Positions 16,277 through 23,479 of a stretch of 64,000 nucleotides of DNA are shown one piece after another. The stretch comes from DATAPD01 sp036265385 (lineage in GTDB: Bacteria; Acidobacteriota; Terriglobia; Terriglobales; Acidobacteriaceae): positions 124,001 through 188,000 of the forward strand of contig DATAPD010000008.1 of assembly GCA_036265385.1 (NCBI GenBank). The letters are read 5' to 3'. Made by a program: the position numbers and the translations under genes. The notes beneath the pieces were generated by a model. The model was not told where the DNA came from, did no database searches, and saw only the letters and a list, made by a program, of their open reading frames with translations. Within the stretch, counting starts at the first letter, position 1. Each line of letters opens with the position of its first letter.

Positions 16277-17244
16277 CCGTGCAGGGTTTCATGCATCACA
16301 ATGTGGCGCAGGCCGTCTGCGACTTCGTGTTTCATGAGTTCGAGCATGATGGCTTTTTGAGCGTGCAGACGATTCTCGGCCTCCTGGAACACGACTGAGT
16401 TGGGAGAATCAATCACTTCGGAAGTCACTTCCTCACCGCGATGAGCCGGCAGGCAATGCATGAATAGAGCGTCAGGCTTAGCAAAACGGAACAGAGCACG
16501 GTTGACCTGGTAGGGGCGGAATATGCGAGCACGCGATTCTTTTTCCGTTTCCTGCCCCATGCTGGCCCACACATCGGTGTAGATGACGTCCGCGTCGCGG
16601 GCAGCTTCCTGCGGATTGTTGGTAACAGTGCAGCTTCCGCCGGTTTGACGTGCGCGTTCATTTGCCCAATGGATGGCATCGGACTTGGGCTCATAATCGC
16701 ATGGCGTCGCAACCCAAACGTCCGCTCCAAGTTGCGCGCCGGTGAACATTAGGGAGTGAGCCACGTTGTTCCCGTCGCCGATGAATGCGACCTTCAGACC
16801 TGCGATGTCCCCTTTGTGCTCGAGAATCGTCAGGTAGTCGGCCATTGCCTGACACGGATGGCTGTAGTCGGTGAGACCGTTGATGATAGGGATATTGGAG
16901 TATTCGGCCATCTGCTCAACGATCTCGTGAGCAAACGTGCGGATCATGATGCCCTGGACCATGCGCTCAAGATTCTTCGCCACGTCGTACACGGACTCGC
17001 GCTTTCCAAGGTTGATCTCGGCGGGCGAGAGATAGATTGAAAATCCGCCGAGCTGCTGAATGCCTACGTCGAAGCTGACACGAGTGCGCAAAGACGGTTT
17101 TTCAAAAATGAGGGCGAGAGTCTTGCCTTTCAACGATTCAGAGAAAAGTTCCGGGTTTGATTTGATCAGCCGTGCCAATTCGAGGAATTCGCGGATTTCT
17201 CCCGGCGTGAAATCGCGAATCGATAAGAAGTCTGATGCAATCAT
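16258..17244 (-). CDS. argF: Ornithine carbamoyltransferase
   Basis: This 328-residue protein has FEKPSLRTRVSFDVG (carbamoyl-phosphate site), HPCQAMADYLTI, the ornithine-binding VWASMGQ loop and the family signature HCLPAHRGEEV. It makes citrulline from ornithine and carbamoyl phosphate in arginine synthesis, or runs in reverse for arginine or citrulline breakdown. Next to carbamate kinase and ornithine aminotransferase, a catabolic or balancing role is plausible. AAAGGGG precedes ATG 17244. Its 3' end runs into the GTAG repeat. Confidence 0.95.
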   Translation of the reverse strand: MIASDFLSIRDFTPGEIREFLELARLIKSNPELFSESLKGKTLALIFEKPSLRTRVSFDVGIQQLGGFSIYLSPAEINLGKRESVYDVAKNLERMVQGIMIRTFAHEIVEQMAEYSNIPIINGLTDYSHPCQAMADYLTILEHKGDIAGLKVAFIGDGNNVAHSLMFTGAQLGADVWVATPCDYEPKSDAIHWANERARQTGGSCTVTNNPQEAARDADVIYTDVWASMGQETEKESRARIFRPYQVNRALFRFAKPDALFMHCLPAHRGEEVTSEVIDSPNSVVFQEAENRLHAQKAIMLELMKHEVADGLRHIVMHETLHGVVSSQ

Positions 17245-17321
17245 GAGTGCCCCTTTTCACGCCACCTGCTGCCACGTGAGCTGCGGGCGTAGCACGCTAC
17301 GCCCCCAGCGAGAAATTTCTT

Positions 17322-18674
17322 TCAATGAACCAACGCCGGTGCGTGAGCACGGCGATGTTCGTTCTTTTTCGAAAATTCCAGCAGTAACTCGGTCAATCCT
17401 GGACGGCGGACTTCTTCTGCCTCATACGACACCCGAATCGATGGCTTGTTGATCTTGAGAATCAGACCAAGGTCAACCGGAGTAGCGACGACAACGACGT
17501 CGCATGGAGTCGCATTGATTGTGTCTTCCAGCTCTTTTCGTTGCAGAGCGCTGTATCCCATCGCAGGGAGCAGGTCATGCAAGTGCCGATAGTGCTGGAA
17601 GGTTGAGCGGATCGATCCAACGGCGTAGGGACGTGGATCGATCAATTCGGCGGCGCCAGCTTGCCGCGCCGCCACCACGCCAGCGCCGTAAGGCATTTCG
17701 CCATGAGTGAGTGTCGGACCATCTTCGATTACGAGAACACGTTTGCCGCGGATGAGCTCGGGCGATTTCACCGAGACGCGGCACGCCATGTCAATGATTT
17801 GCGCGGTCGGGTTATTGGCGCGGACATTCGTGCGAACGGTCTCGATGTCTTCGGGTTTGGCCGTATCCACCTTGTTGATGACAACGACCGGCGCGCGCCG
17901 CATGTTGACTTCACCCGGGTAGTACGCCAATTCATGGCCGGGACGGTGTGGATCTGCCACCACGATTTCAAGATCGGGAGCATAGAAAGGTGTGTCGTTG
18001 TTTCCGCCGTCCCAGAGAATTACGTCGGCTTCCTGCTCAGCGCGGCGGAGAATTCGTTCGTAGTCCACGCCCGCGTATACGACCGTTCCCTTCTCAATAT
18101 GGGGTTCGTATTCTTCCCGCTCTTCGATCGTGCATTCGTTGAGTTCGAGATCTTTTATGGTGGCAAAGCGTTGGACGGCCTGGGCCGCAAGATCTCCGTA
18201 TGGCATCGGGTGCCGAATAACGACGGGCTTCCAGCCCTCGCGGCGAAGTTCTTCAGCCACAAGGCGCGAGATTGGGCTTTTGCCGCAACCGGTCCGAACA
18301 GCACAGATGGAAATGACTGGAACAGCAGATTTGACCTGAGTACGATCCGCACCAAGGAGCCAAAAGTCAGCTCCGGCAGCCACCGCACGCGACGCGAGAT
18401 GCATCAGCGTCGAATGCGAAACATCGCTATAGGAAAAGACAACAACATCCACGCCGCGATCGTGAATGAGCGACTCCATGTTCTTTTCATCCGTGATGAG
18501 AATGCCCTGCGGATAGCGCGGTCCGGCGAGTTCCGCGGGATAGCGGCGTCCCGCAATGTCTGGGATCTGAGTGGCAGTAAATGCTACGACGTTGAAATTG
18601 GGATTATTGCGAAATACCACGTTGAAGTTATGAAAGTCCCGGCCTGCTGCGCCCAGGATCAGCACATTTTTCAT
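17322..18674 (-). CDS. Cyclic 2,3-diphosphoglycerate synthetase-like P-loop protein
   Basis: This 450-residue protein has an N-terminal Rossmann-like region (VLILGAAGRDFHNFN). A P-loop follows (ICAVRTGCGKSPISR, Walker A GCGKS), then ILWDGGNNDTPF and VVINKVDTA (GTPase-like NKxD). This layout is that of the family named after archaeal cyclic 2,3-diphosphoglycerate synthetase. Bacterial members are generally uncharacterised and the product is not assured here. Start ATG 18674 has GAGGAG about 10 nt upstream; the frame stays open further up without support. It heads the minus-strand carbamoyl-phosphate cluster, 77 nt before the ornithine carbamoyltransferase. Confidence 0.82.
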   Translation of the reverse strand: MKNVLILGAAGRDFHNFNVVFRNNPNFNVVAFTATQIPDIAGRRYPAELAGPRYPQGILITDEKNMESLIHDRGVDVVVFSYSDVSHSTLMHLASRAVAAGADFWLLGADRTQVKSAVPVISICAVRTGCGKSPISRLVAEELRREGWKPVVIRHPMPYGDLAAQAVQRFATIKDLELNECTIEEREEYEPHIEKGTVVYAGVDYERILRRAEQEADVILWDGGNNDTPFYAPDLEIVVADPHRPGHELAYYPGEVNMRRAPVVVINKVDTAKPEDIETVRTNVRANNPTAQIIDMACRVSVKSPELIRGKRVLVIEDGPTLTHGEMPYGAGVVAARQAGAAELIDPRPYAVGSIRSTFQHYRHLHDLLPAMGYSALQRKELEDTINATPCDVVVVATPVDLGLILKINKPSIRVSYEAEEVRRPGLTELLLEFSKKNEHRRAHAPALVH

Positions 18675-19002
18675 GGGATTAGGCTCCTCGCACACCGCAT
18701 CGGTTACGCCACATGGTCGCCTTTGTATGTGCCTGCGGGCTGTGAGGCCAGTCACGCGGAGGTGTGAGGTGCGGCACGCGAATTGTCTCTGAACGGAACG
18801 CGAACCAATCTGCCGGAGAGCGGGCAACAGCACTGAAATCCGGCACTTACGTATCGGAGTTGCACGAGCATTGGGGAGAAATCATCGTACAAGTGGTTTG
18901 CTTACACAGCCGTTGTGCAAACCGGTTCAGAGCGGTAATCGGTCATTGGAATGCAATCTGGCACGCCAAGTCTTTCGCCTATCGGCGTTGAGAAGGAGTT
19001 CG
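18675..19002. other. 328-nt divergent intergenic region
   Basis: This lies between the P-loop protein gene (minus) and the zinc-binding small protein gene (plus). It must hold the promoters of the carbamoyl-phosphate cluster and of the small-protein pair. No clear promoter box, gene or terminator was recognised. It ends with an AAGGAG ribosome site at about 18993. Confidence 0.4.
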
Positions 19003-19287
19003 ATGCTTCATAAGTGCGCCAACCCTGCATGCACCGCAATATTCCGCTATCTGCGCGAAGGCAAAATGTTCTATGTGGAGACGGAAATGTTTGGCACGAA
19101 CGATCCGGATGTCGAACGGCGCAGAAAAGGCTCGCGCAGGCTGGAGCATTACTGGCTTTGTGAGGAATGCTCTTCGCACGTAACGCTGGCATTCGACAAG
19201 CACAAAGGACTGCTGACGGTCCCCTTGCCGGACGGAATGGGCAAGAAGACGATTCGCATGATGGCGCCGGAACGAATCCTGGCTTGA
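19003..19287 (+). CDS. Small putative zinc-binding protein (94 aa)
   Basis: The start ATG 19003 has a near-perfect AGAAGGAG site. Cysteines are paired as CANPAC near the N-terminus and CEEC around residue 50, a spacing that suggests one zinc site. The rest is basic (VERRRKGSRRLEHYW). No characterised family is recognised. It is followed 11 nt later by a second Cys-containing gene, and the two probably form an operon. Confidence 0.7.
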   Translation: MLHKCANPACTAIFRYLREGKMFYVETEMFGTNDPDVERRRKGSRRLEHYWLCEECSSHVTLAFDKHKGLLTVPLPDGMGKKTIRMMAPERILA

Positions 19288-19298
19288 GAGGTAGAACT

Positions 19299-19787
19299 AT
19301 GTTGGAACATGAGCAGCTACTGGAGTGCTTCACCCGTCCGTTTGCATGTGCTGTTTGCGGAGAAGAAGATGTGCGACCGGTGAACTGGTATTTATTGGCC
19401 GAGAATAGCTGGATGAATCGGGTGAAGATCCTGCTATGGAGCGATGCCTTAGCGTGCCAGCCAGGCGTTTTGCCGGTTTGCTGCGCAGAGCATGTTCAAG
19501 AGTTGGTGGCGCACTGGATGGCAGTCGGCTCTCTGAATTATCCCTTTGCGCGAGTTCCGGGGCAGCGTCCGGCAAAGAGGCTTGCCACAGTGCCGGTAGA
19601 ACCAGACACGCGGCAAGGGACGCTGGTTGGTGAACTTGCAATTCACCGCGAGAGTTTGACGCGCTTGCTGGCGGACAACCCACAAGCGCTTTCTGGGATG
19701 CTCGATGCGCTGGTGAGTGCCTTATCGAAGAAAATGCCTGGATCGGTGCGACTTGAAGAGGCGACCGAAGAACTGGCGATGTGCTGA
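19299..19787 (+). CDS. Cys-containing hypothetical protein (162 aa)
   Basis: The start ATG 19299 follows GAGAGGTAG. The N-terminal third has CAVCGEEDVRPVNWYL and later CQPGVLPVCCAEHVQEL, suggesting a treble-clef-like zinc site. The C-terminal half is polar and helical with no recognised motif. It is co-directional with the 94-aa gene (11 nt gap). The function is unknown. Confidence 0.65.
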   Translation: MLEHEQLLECFTRPFACAVCGEEDVRPVNWYLLAENSWMNRVKILLWSDALACQPGVLPVCCAEHVQELVAHWMAVGSLNYPFARVPGQRPAKRLATVPVEPDTRQGTLVGELAIHRESLTRLLADNPQALSGMLDALVSALSKKMPGSVRLEEATEELAMC

Positions 19788-19821
19788 GTTGAATTGAGAA
19801 ATCCCAAGAGCCTTCCCCCGC

Positions 19822-19850
19822 TAAAAAGCCCACGGCACTTGCCGTGGGCT
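19822..19850 (-). terminator. Terminator of the ferredoxin gene
   Basis: The 9-bp stem GCCCACGGC (19828-19836)/GCCGTGGGC (19841-19849) has an ACTT loop. On the minus strand it is followed by TTTTT (complement of 19823-19827). It ends ferredoxin transcription and may also stop the converging plus-strand pair. Confidence 0.85.
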
Positions 19851-19877
19851 TCGCATTCTGGAGCAGAGAGGGTTTGG

Positions 19878-20132
19878 TCAGTACGTGAAATGTTCTGCGT
19901 TTTTTTCGATGAACTCCTTCTTGTCTTCTGGTACGTCATCCAGCGAGAAGAGTGAATCGGACGTACAAACCGGGACACAGGCGCCGCAATCGATGCAGCC
20001 AGCTGGGTCTACATACATTTGTGTGGCGGCTTCGAAATCTGGCTCTTCTTTCTTGGGATGAATGCAGTCGGTCGGACAGACGTCCACGCATAGGGCGTCT
20101 TTGATACAGGTGTCAGTAATTACATACGCCAT
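19878..20132 (-). CDS. Ferredoxin with two Fe-S clusters
   Basis: This 84-residue protein opens MAYVITDTCI. First cluster ligands are C9, C15 and C19, followed by Pro and C23; the second set is C46xxC49xxC52xxxC56. The first group has the wide spacing typical of seven-iron ([3Fe-4S][4Fe-4S]) ferredoxins, though it is two residues shorter than in Azotobacter ferredoxin I. It is a soluble cytoplasmic electron carrier. Two Crp/Fnr-like palindromes lie 70-135 nt upstream of the start codon. Confidence 0.93.
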   Translation of the reverse strand: MAYVITDTCIKDALCVDVCPTDCIHPKKEEPDFEAATQMYVDPAGCIDCGACVPVCTSDSLFSLDDVPEDKKEFIEKNAEHFTY

Positions 20133-20202
20133 CGAGAGAGCTCCGGGAATGAAAAGAAATTGGATTTCGAGATGAGGGTAGCTGCGACGGAGGTGGGACA
20201 GC

Positions 20203-20218
20203 AGTGACAGTGGTCACA
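20203..20218 (-). promoter_or_regulatory. Crp/Fnr-like operator, proximal
   Basis: AGTGA-CAGTGG-TCACA matches the Crp-type pattern TGTGA-N6-TCACA at nine of the ten half-site bases. It is about 71 nt upstream of the ferredoxin start codon and about 46 bp from a second, stronger copy. No Crp/Fnr gene is in the window. Confidence 0.55.
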
Positions 20219-20248
20219 GGAAGTGCTGGTGAGAGAGTCACAAATGAG

Positions 20249-20264
20249 CGTGATCTAGATCACA
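20249..20264 (-). promoter_or_regulatory. Crp/Fnr-like operator, distal
   Basis: CGTGA-TCTAGA-TCACA contains the perfect 14-bp palindrome GTGATCTAGATCAC (20250-20263). It also fits the Fnr-like TGAT-N4-ATCA pattern. It lies upstream of the ferredoxin gene in an otherwise non-coding stretch (20133-20440) in which no gene was seen. Confidence 0.6.
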
Positions 20265-20440
20265 GCGGGGGTGCAGGAGCAAACTGTAAAAGTATGGCAA
20301 CTGAGAAACACGAACGACCCCAGAAGATTGCCCGGCCCAACCCCAATTACCCACTGAGCCGCTGCCCCAGCGGCGGGCCGGGCACTCGCTAAGATATACA
20401 GATCAAAGACATCACGTCGAATCTTGCGCGAAAACCACTG

Positions 20441-20593
20441 TCACTGCTCGTCGACCGCGTCCTTCTCAAACAACACTGAGAACAGGCGGAAGGCGGTAAT
20501 TGGAATCACGACCAGGCACCCGACCATTCCAAGAACAAAGAAGATGGTCATCGTGTGAGCGAATAGGTCGAGGAAGAAATTTGGTCCGCTCAT
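20441..20593 (-). CDS. Small single-span membrane protein (50 aa)
   Basis: The frame from ATG 20593 gives a short polar start (MSGPNFFLDLF), one long hydrophobic helix (about residues 12-36, VLGMVGCLVVIPITAFRL) and an acidic tail (FEKDAVDEQ). The ribosome site AAGAG is modest. No family is recognised. It is divergent from the amidohydrolase gene, with an inverted repeat in between. Confidence 0.55.
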   Translation of the reverse strand: MSGPNFFLDLFAHTMTIFFVLGMVGCLVVIPITAFRLFSVLFEKDAVDEQ

Positions 20594-20668
20594 ATGAGTT
20601 TCTCTTGATTGAGGTTGCGGCCACGAGCCCGAAAAGTCAAGCAATCGGAAGTAAGTGATTGAATTTTT

Positions 20669-20684
20669 TACACCGCGACGTGTA
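20669..20684. promoter_or_regulatory. Inverted repeat between divergent genes
   Basis: TACAC-CGCGAC-GTGTA is a perfect 5-bp inverted repeat preceded by a T run. It lies 76 nt from the small membrane protein start and 86 nt from the amidohydrolase start. A repressor site serving both is possible, but the evidence is only symmetry. Confidence 0.3.
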
Positions 20685-20769
20685 CCTTTCTGTGCTTCGC
20701 AACTACATTCGTTGGCGATAACTGCTACCGGCCCCAGCTGAATTTCTGGAGCGCAGGCGAGGAGAACTC

Positions 20770-22428
20770 ATGCGATCTACATCGACGTCCTGTTTACGGC
20801 TCGCGGCAATTTTGTCGCTGATGTACTCCCTCATTGGCTGGCAGTTCGCAACCGCGCAGAAAGCGGACAACATTATGCAGAAAGCTCCGCCCAGGGCGGA
20901 AGGCGAAGGACCATTCCCTCACCTGATTCTGCGCGGTGTGACGCTCATTGATGGAACCGGAGCACCGCCGGTTGGCCCCGTCGACATTGTCATCGAGAAA
21001 AACCGGATTGCGAAGATCGTGAACGTTGGCGTGCCGGGTCTGCCATTGACCGACAAGATCGCCGGCTCCGACCAGGGTCGTCCTAAGGCTCAGACCGGCG
21101 ACAAAGAGATCGATTTGACCGGCATGTATGTTTTGCCTGGATTCATCAATGCGCACGTTCATATCGGCCCAATTCACTCGACCGGCGCCGAATACATTTA
21201 CAAGCTCTGGCTTGGACACGGGATTACGACCATCCGCGAGGTGTGGGGTGAAAGCGGCATCAAGTGGATAATCGATGAGCGGGAGAAGAGCGCACGCAGC
21301 GAGATCACGGCTCCCCGAATCAAAGCCTACATCGCGTTTGGTATGGACCTAAAGGGCGACAGCAACGAGATCACGCAGCCGGCATCGGCCGATGCCGCTC
21401 GCAAGTGGGTTGATGGACTCGCGGATGCGGGTGCCGATGGGATCAAGTTCATTGGTGCACCTCCGGAAGTGTTCCAAGCGGCTCTAGATGAAGCTAAGAA
21501 ACGACATCTTGGGACGTGTGCACATTTATCGCAGACCTTTGTCGCGCGCGCGAATACTCTCGATGCGGCACGTTGGGGATTGAACTCTATGGAGCACTGG
21601 TACGGTTTGCCCGAAGCTCTGTTCGATGACCGCACCGTGCAGAATTTCCCTCTGAATTACAACTATGCGAACGAGCAGGATCGGTTCGGCAATGCGGGCA
21701 GGTTATGGATGCAGGCTGCTGAGCCGGGCAGTCCGAAGTGGAATGAAGTCCGGGATGAGCTGGTGAAACTCGATTTCACGATTGATCCAACTTTCACCAT
21801 TTACGAAGCAAGCCGCGATCTGATGCGCGCGCGCCGTGCGGAGTGGCACGAGCAGTACACGATGCCGGATCTCTGGAAACATTACACGCCCAGCCGCACC
21901 GACCATGGCTCGTACTGGTTCTACTGGACAACAGAAGATGAAGTGGCCTGGAAACACAATTATCAACGCTGGATGGAATTCATCAATGACTTCAAGAACC
22001 ATGGAGGCAGGGTGACCACTGGCGAGGATGCGGGTTTCATCTACAGCTTGTACGGATTCGGGTATATCCGCGAGTTGGAACTGCTGCGCGAGGCTGGCTT
22101 TCATCCCCTGGAGGTCTTTCGCTCGGCAACATTGAATGGCGCGCATTTGCTGGGCATCGCAGACCAGTTAGGCACGGTCGAGGTTGGGAAACTGGCGGAC
22201 TTGGTCGTCGTGCCCGTCAATCCGCTCGAGAACATCTCGGCTTTGTATGGAACGGGGGCTATCAAGCTGGACGAGAATAATGTCGTTAGCCGCGTCGGCG
22301 GAGTGCGGTACACGATCAAAGATGGCATCGTGTACGACGCGCCGAAACTGTTGGCGGATGTGCGGAAAATGGTGGAGCAGGCGAAGCAGAAGGAAAAGTT
22401 TGAGATCAAGCAACCGGGCATCCAATAG
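20770..22428 (+). CDS. Secreted amidohydrolase-family metal-dependent hydrolase
   Basis: This 552-residue protein has a signal peptide (cleavage near ATAQ, about residue 30). It has a composite beta domain with LILRGVTLIDGTGAPP, then the metal site GFINAHVHIG (HxH of the amidohydrolase superfamily), further His at CAHLSQ and MEHWYG, and TTGEDAG carrying the late Asp. It closes with LGTVEVGKLADLVVV, typical of imidazolonepropionase/prolidase-like members. The substrate is unknown; periplasmic peptidase or cyclic-amide hydrolase roles are common. GAGGAG precedes the start. Confidence 0.88.
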   Translation: MRSTSTSCLRLAAILSLMYSLIGWQFATAQKADNIMQKAPPRAEGEGPFPHLILRGVTLIDGTGAPPVGPVDIVIEKNRIAKIVNVGVPGLPLTDKIAGSDQGRPKAQTGDKEIDLTGMYVLPGFINAHVHIGPIHSTGAEYIYKLWLGHGITTIREVWGESGIKWIIDEREKSARSEITAPRIKAYIAFGMDLKGDSNEITQPASADAARKWVDGLADAGADGIKFIGAPPEVFQAALDEAKKRHLGTCAHLSQTFVARANTLDAARWGLNSMEHWYGLPEALFDDRTVQNFPLNYNYANEQDRFGNAGRLWMQAAEPGSPKWNEVRDELVKLDFTIDPTFTIYEASRDLMRARRAEWHEQYTMPDLWKHYTPSRTDHGSYWFYWTTEDEVAWKHNYQRWMEFINDFKNHGGRVTTGEDAGFIYSLYGFGYIRELELLREAGFHPLEVFRSATLNGAHLLGIADQLGTVEVGKLADLVVVPVNPLENISALYGTGAIKLDENNVVSRVGGVRYTIKDGIVYDAPKLLADVRKMVEQAKQKEKFEIKQPGIQ

Positions 22429-22578
22429 AAGCTAAAGCTAGGTTCTGCATAAGCATTTCAACCTTTTAGGTGGCTCCAGATGACGGGCGTAGCATGGTCG
22501 CTGCCGTACCCAAATCCAGGCAATTTAAACCAAGGCAACGATCGGACATAACTCACCACATCCTCAGCTTTTGGCGCT

Positions 22579-22607
22579 AGTCACAAAGAAGTCACAAGCC
22601 AGTCACA
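22579..22607 (+). promoter_or_regulatory. Three AGTCACA repeats at 11-bp spacing
   Basis: AGTCACA occurs at 22579-22585, 22590-22596 and 22601-22607, each separated by 4 bp (AAGA, AGCC). Seven-base direct repeats every 11 bp are the architecture of binding sites for PhoB/OmpR-family regulators, where tandem monomers bind one face of the helix. It is 91 nt upstream of the secreted-protein gene at 22698. Confidence 0.5.
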
Positions 22608-22697
22608 TCCGGGTGCTTGCAATCATTTGCGAGCCGCTGCAAAATCCGCGGGAACAATCGGGGTCTCGGAAGATACAAGTGGGATCAAGGAGAAGCT

Positions 22698-23138
22698 ATG
22701 AAAAGGTTCGGCGTAAAACTTGCCGTGGTCACGTTGATCGTGACGGTTGCTACTACTCTAACTTCAGCTCGAACACCGACTGGCTATTCGGCCATTAAGG
22801 GAACATGGGTCGATGCGAGCTCTGGAGCTCTCGTGAAAGTCGTGATTGGGACTGACAGCACAGGACGGCTATTTATTCATCCGTACGGGGCATGCTCTCC
22901 GACGCCCTGCGATTGGGGCATCGCGTACCCGGCTGTCTTTAGCGGTACGGTCGGATCGACCACTGTAAAGGCCTTGACCGTGACGTACGGTTCCTCTGCT
23001 CCAATCAGTCGCGTACTCACAGCGAGTCTGGTCTCCGTAAATGGCATTTCGCAATTGCGCGTAAGCCTATTCTCACATTTCGCCGAAAGAGGGGATCCGC
23101 GATACGACTACTCGATAACGGAAATGATGTCGAAGTAG
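22698..23138 (+). CDS. Secreted hypothetical protein (146 aa)
   Basis: The start ATG 22698 has AAGGAG upstream. A signal peptide (about residues 1-24, cleaved near TSA) precedes a small beta-rich domain: IKGTWVDASSGALVKVVI, RLFIHPYGACSPTPCDWG and ISQLRVSLFSHF. Two Cys in the CSPTPC stretch could bond in the periplasm. The GTW...HPYG...CDWG pattern recurs in secreted proteins of unknown function. An 11-bp-spaced repeat array upstream suggests control by a response regulator. Confidence 0.75.
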   Translation: MKRFGVKLAVVTLIVTVATTLTSARTPTGYSAIKGTWVDASSGALVKVVIGTDSTGRLFIHPYGACSPTPCDWGIAYPAVFSGTVGSTTVKALTVTYGSSAPISRVLTASLVSVNGISQLRVSLFSHFAERGDPRYDYSITEMMSK

Positions 23139-23176
23139 TGCAGCGTCCTAAAGATTTTCGGTGAGAGGTAACGGCA

Positions 23177-23253
23177 TGGAGGCCCCGGGCGGAGTCGAAC
23201 CGCCGACCAACGGTTTAGGAAACCGCTGCTCTATCCATCTGAGCTACGGGGCC
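23177..23253 (-). tRNA. tRNA-Arg (anticodon CCT)
   Basis: On the minus strand, acceptor GGCCCCG pairs with CGGGGCC. The D-arm is GCTCAGATGGATAGAGC. The anticodon stem-loop GCGGT-TTCCTAA-ACCGT gives anticodon CCT, and the T-arm is CGGCGGTTCGACTCCGCCC. The gene encodes its own CCA end (23177-23179). The discriminator base is U, unusual for tRNA-Arg. It reads the rare codon AGG. Confidence 0.95.
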
Positions 23254-23479
23254 GCTTTCTTTCCGCGCGTCTTATTTTCAGTTTACAACGATCGCGTCAG
23301 TCACCGACATTCGTGATTACAATCACCGCATCGGTAAGTAAACCTGACATACTCTACTTTCGTCGCTCGCTCTTCCCCCAAGGCGACGGCCTCAACAGTG
23401 CAAGACATACCTTCCCGTTTGAGGCCGGCACCCCGGCAATCAAGAAAACCAAGTGATTTTGAACTGAAAGGATCTTGCG

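Noticed and set aside
17285..17304. 9-bp inverted repeat GGGCGTAGC/GCTACGCCC as a terminator between the P-loop gene and argF.
   Set aside because: The loop is only 2 nt and no T run follows; genes on both sides probably belong to one transcript.
12575..18674. A classical arginine deiminase (arcABC) operon.
   Set aside because: No arginine deiminase gene is present, and the order with ATCase-like and P-loop genes differs.
17661..18767. A 368-codon plus-strand frame opposite the cyclic-DPG synthetase-like gene.
   Set aside because: It mirrors a gene with clear motifs and ribosome site; its own translation has no recognisable domain.
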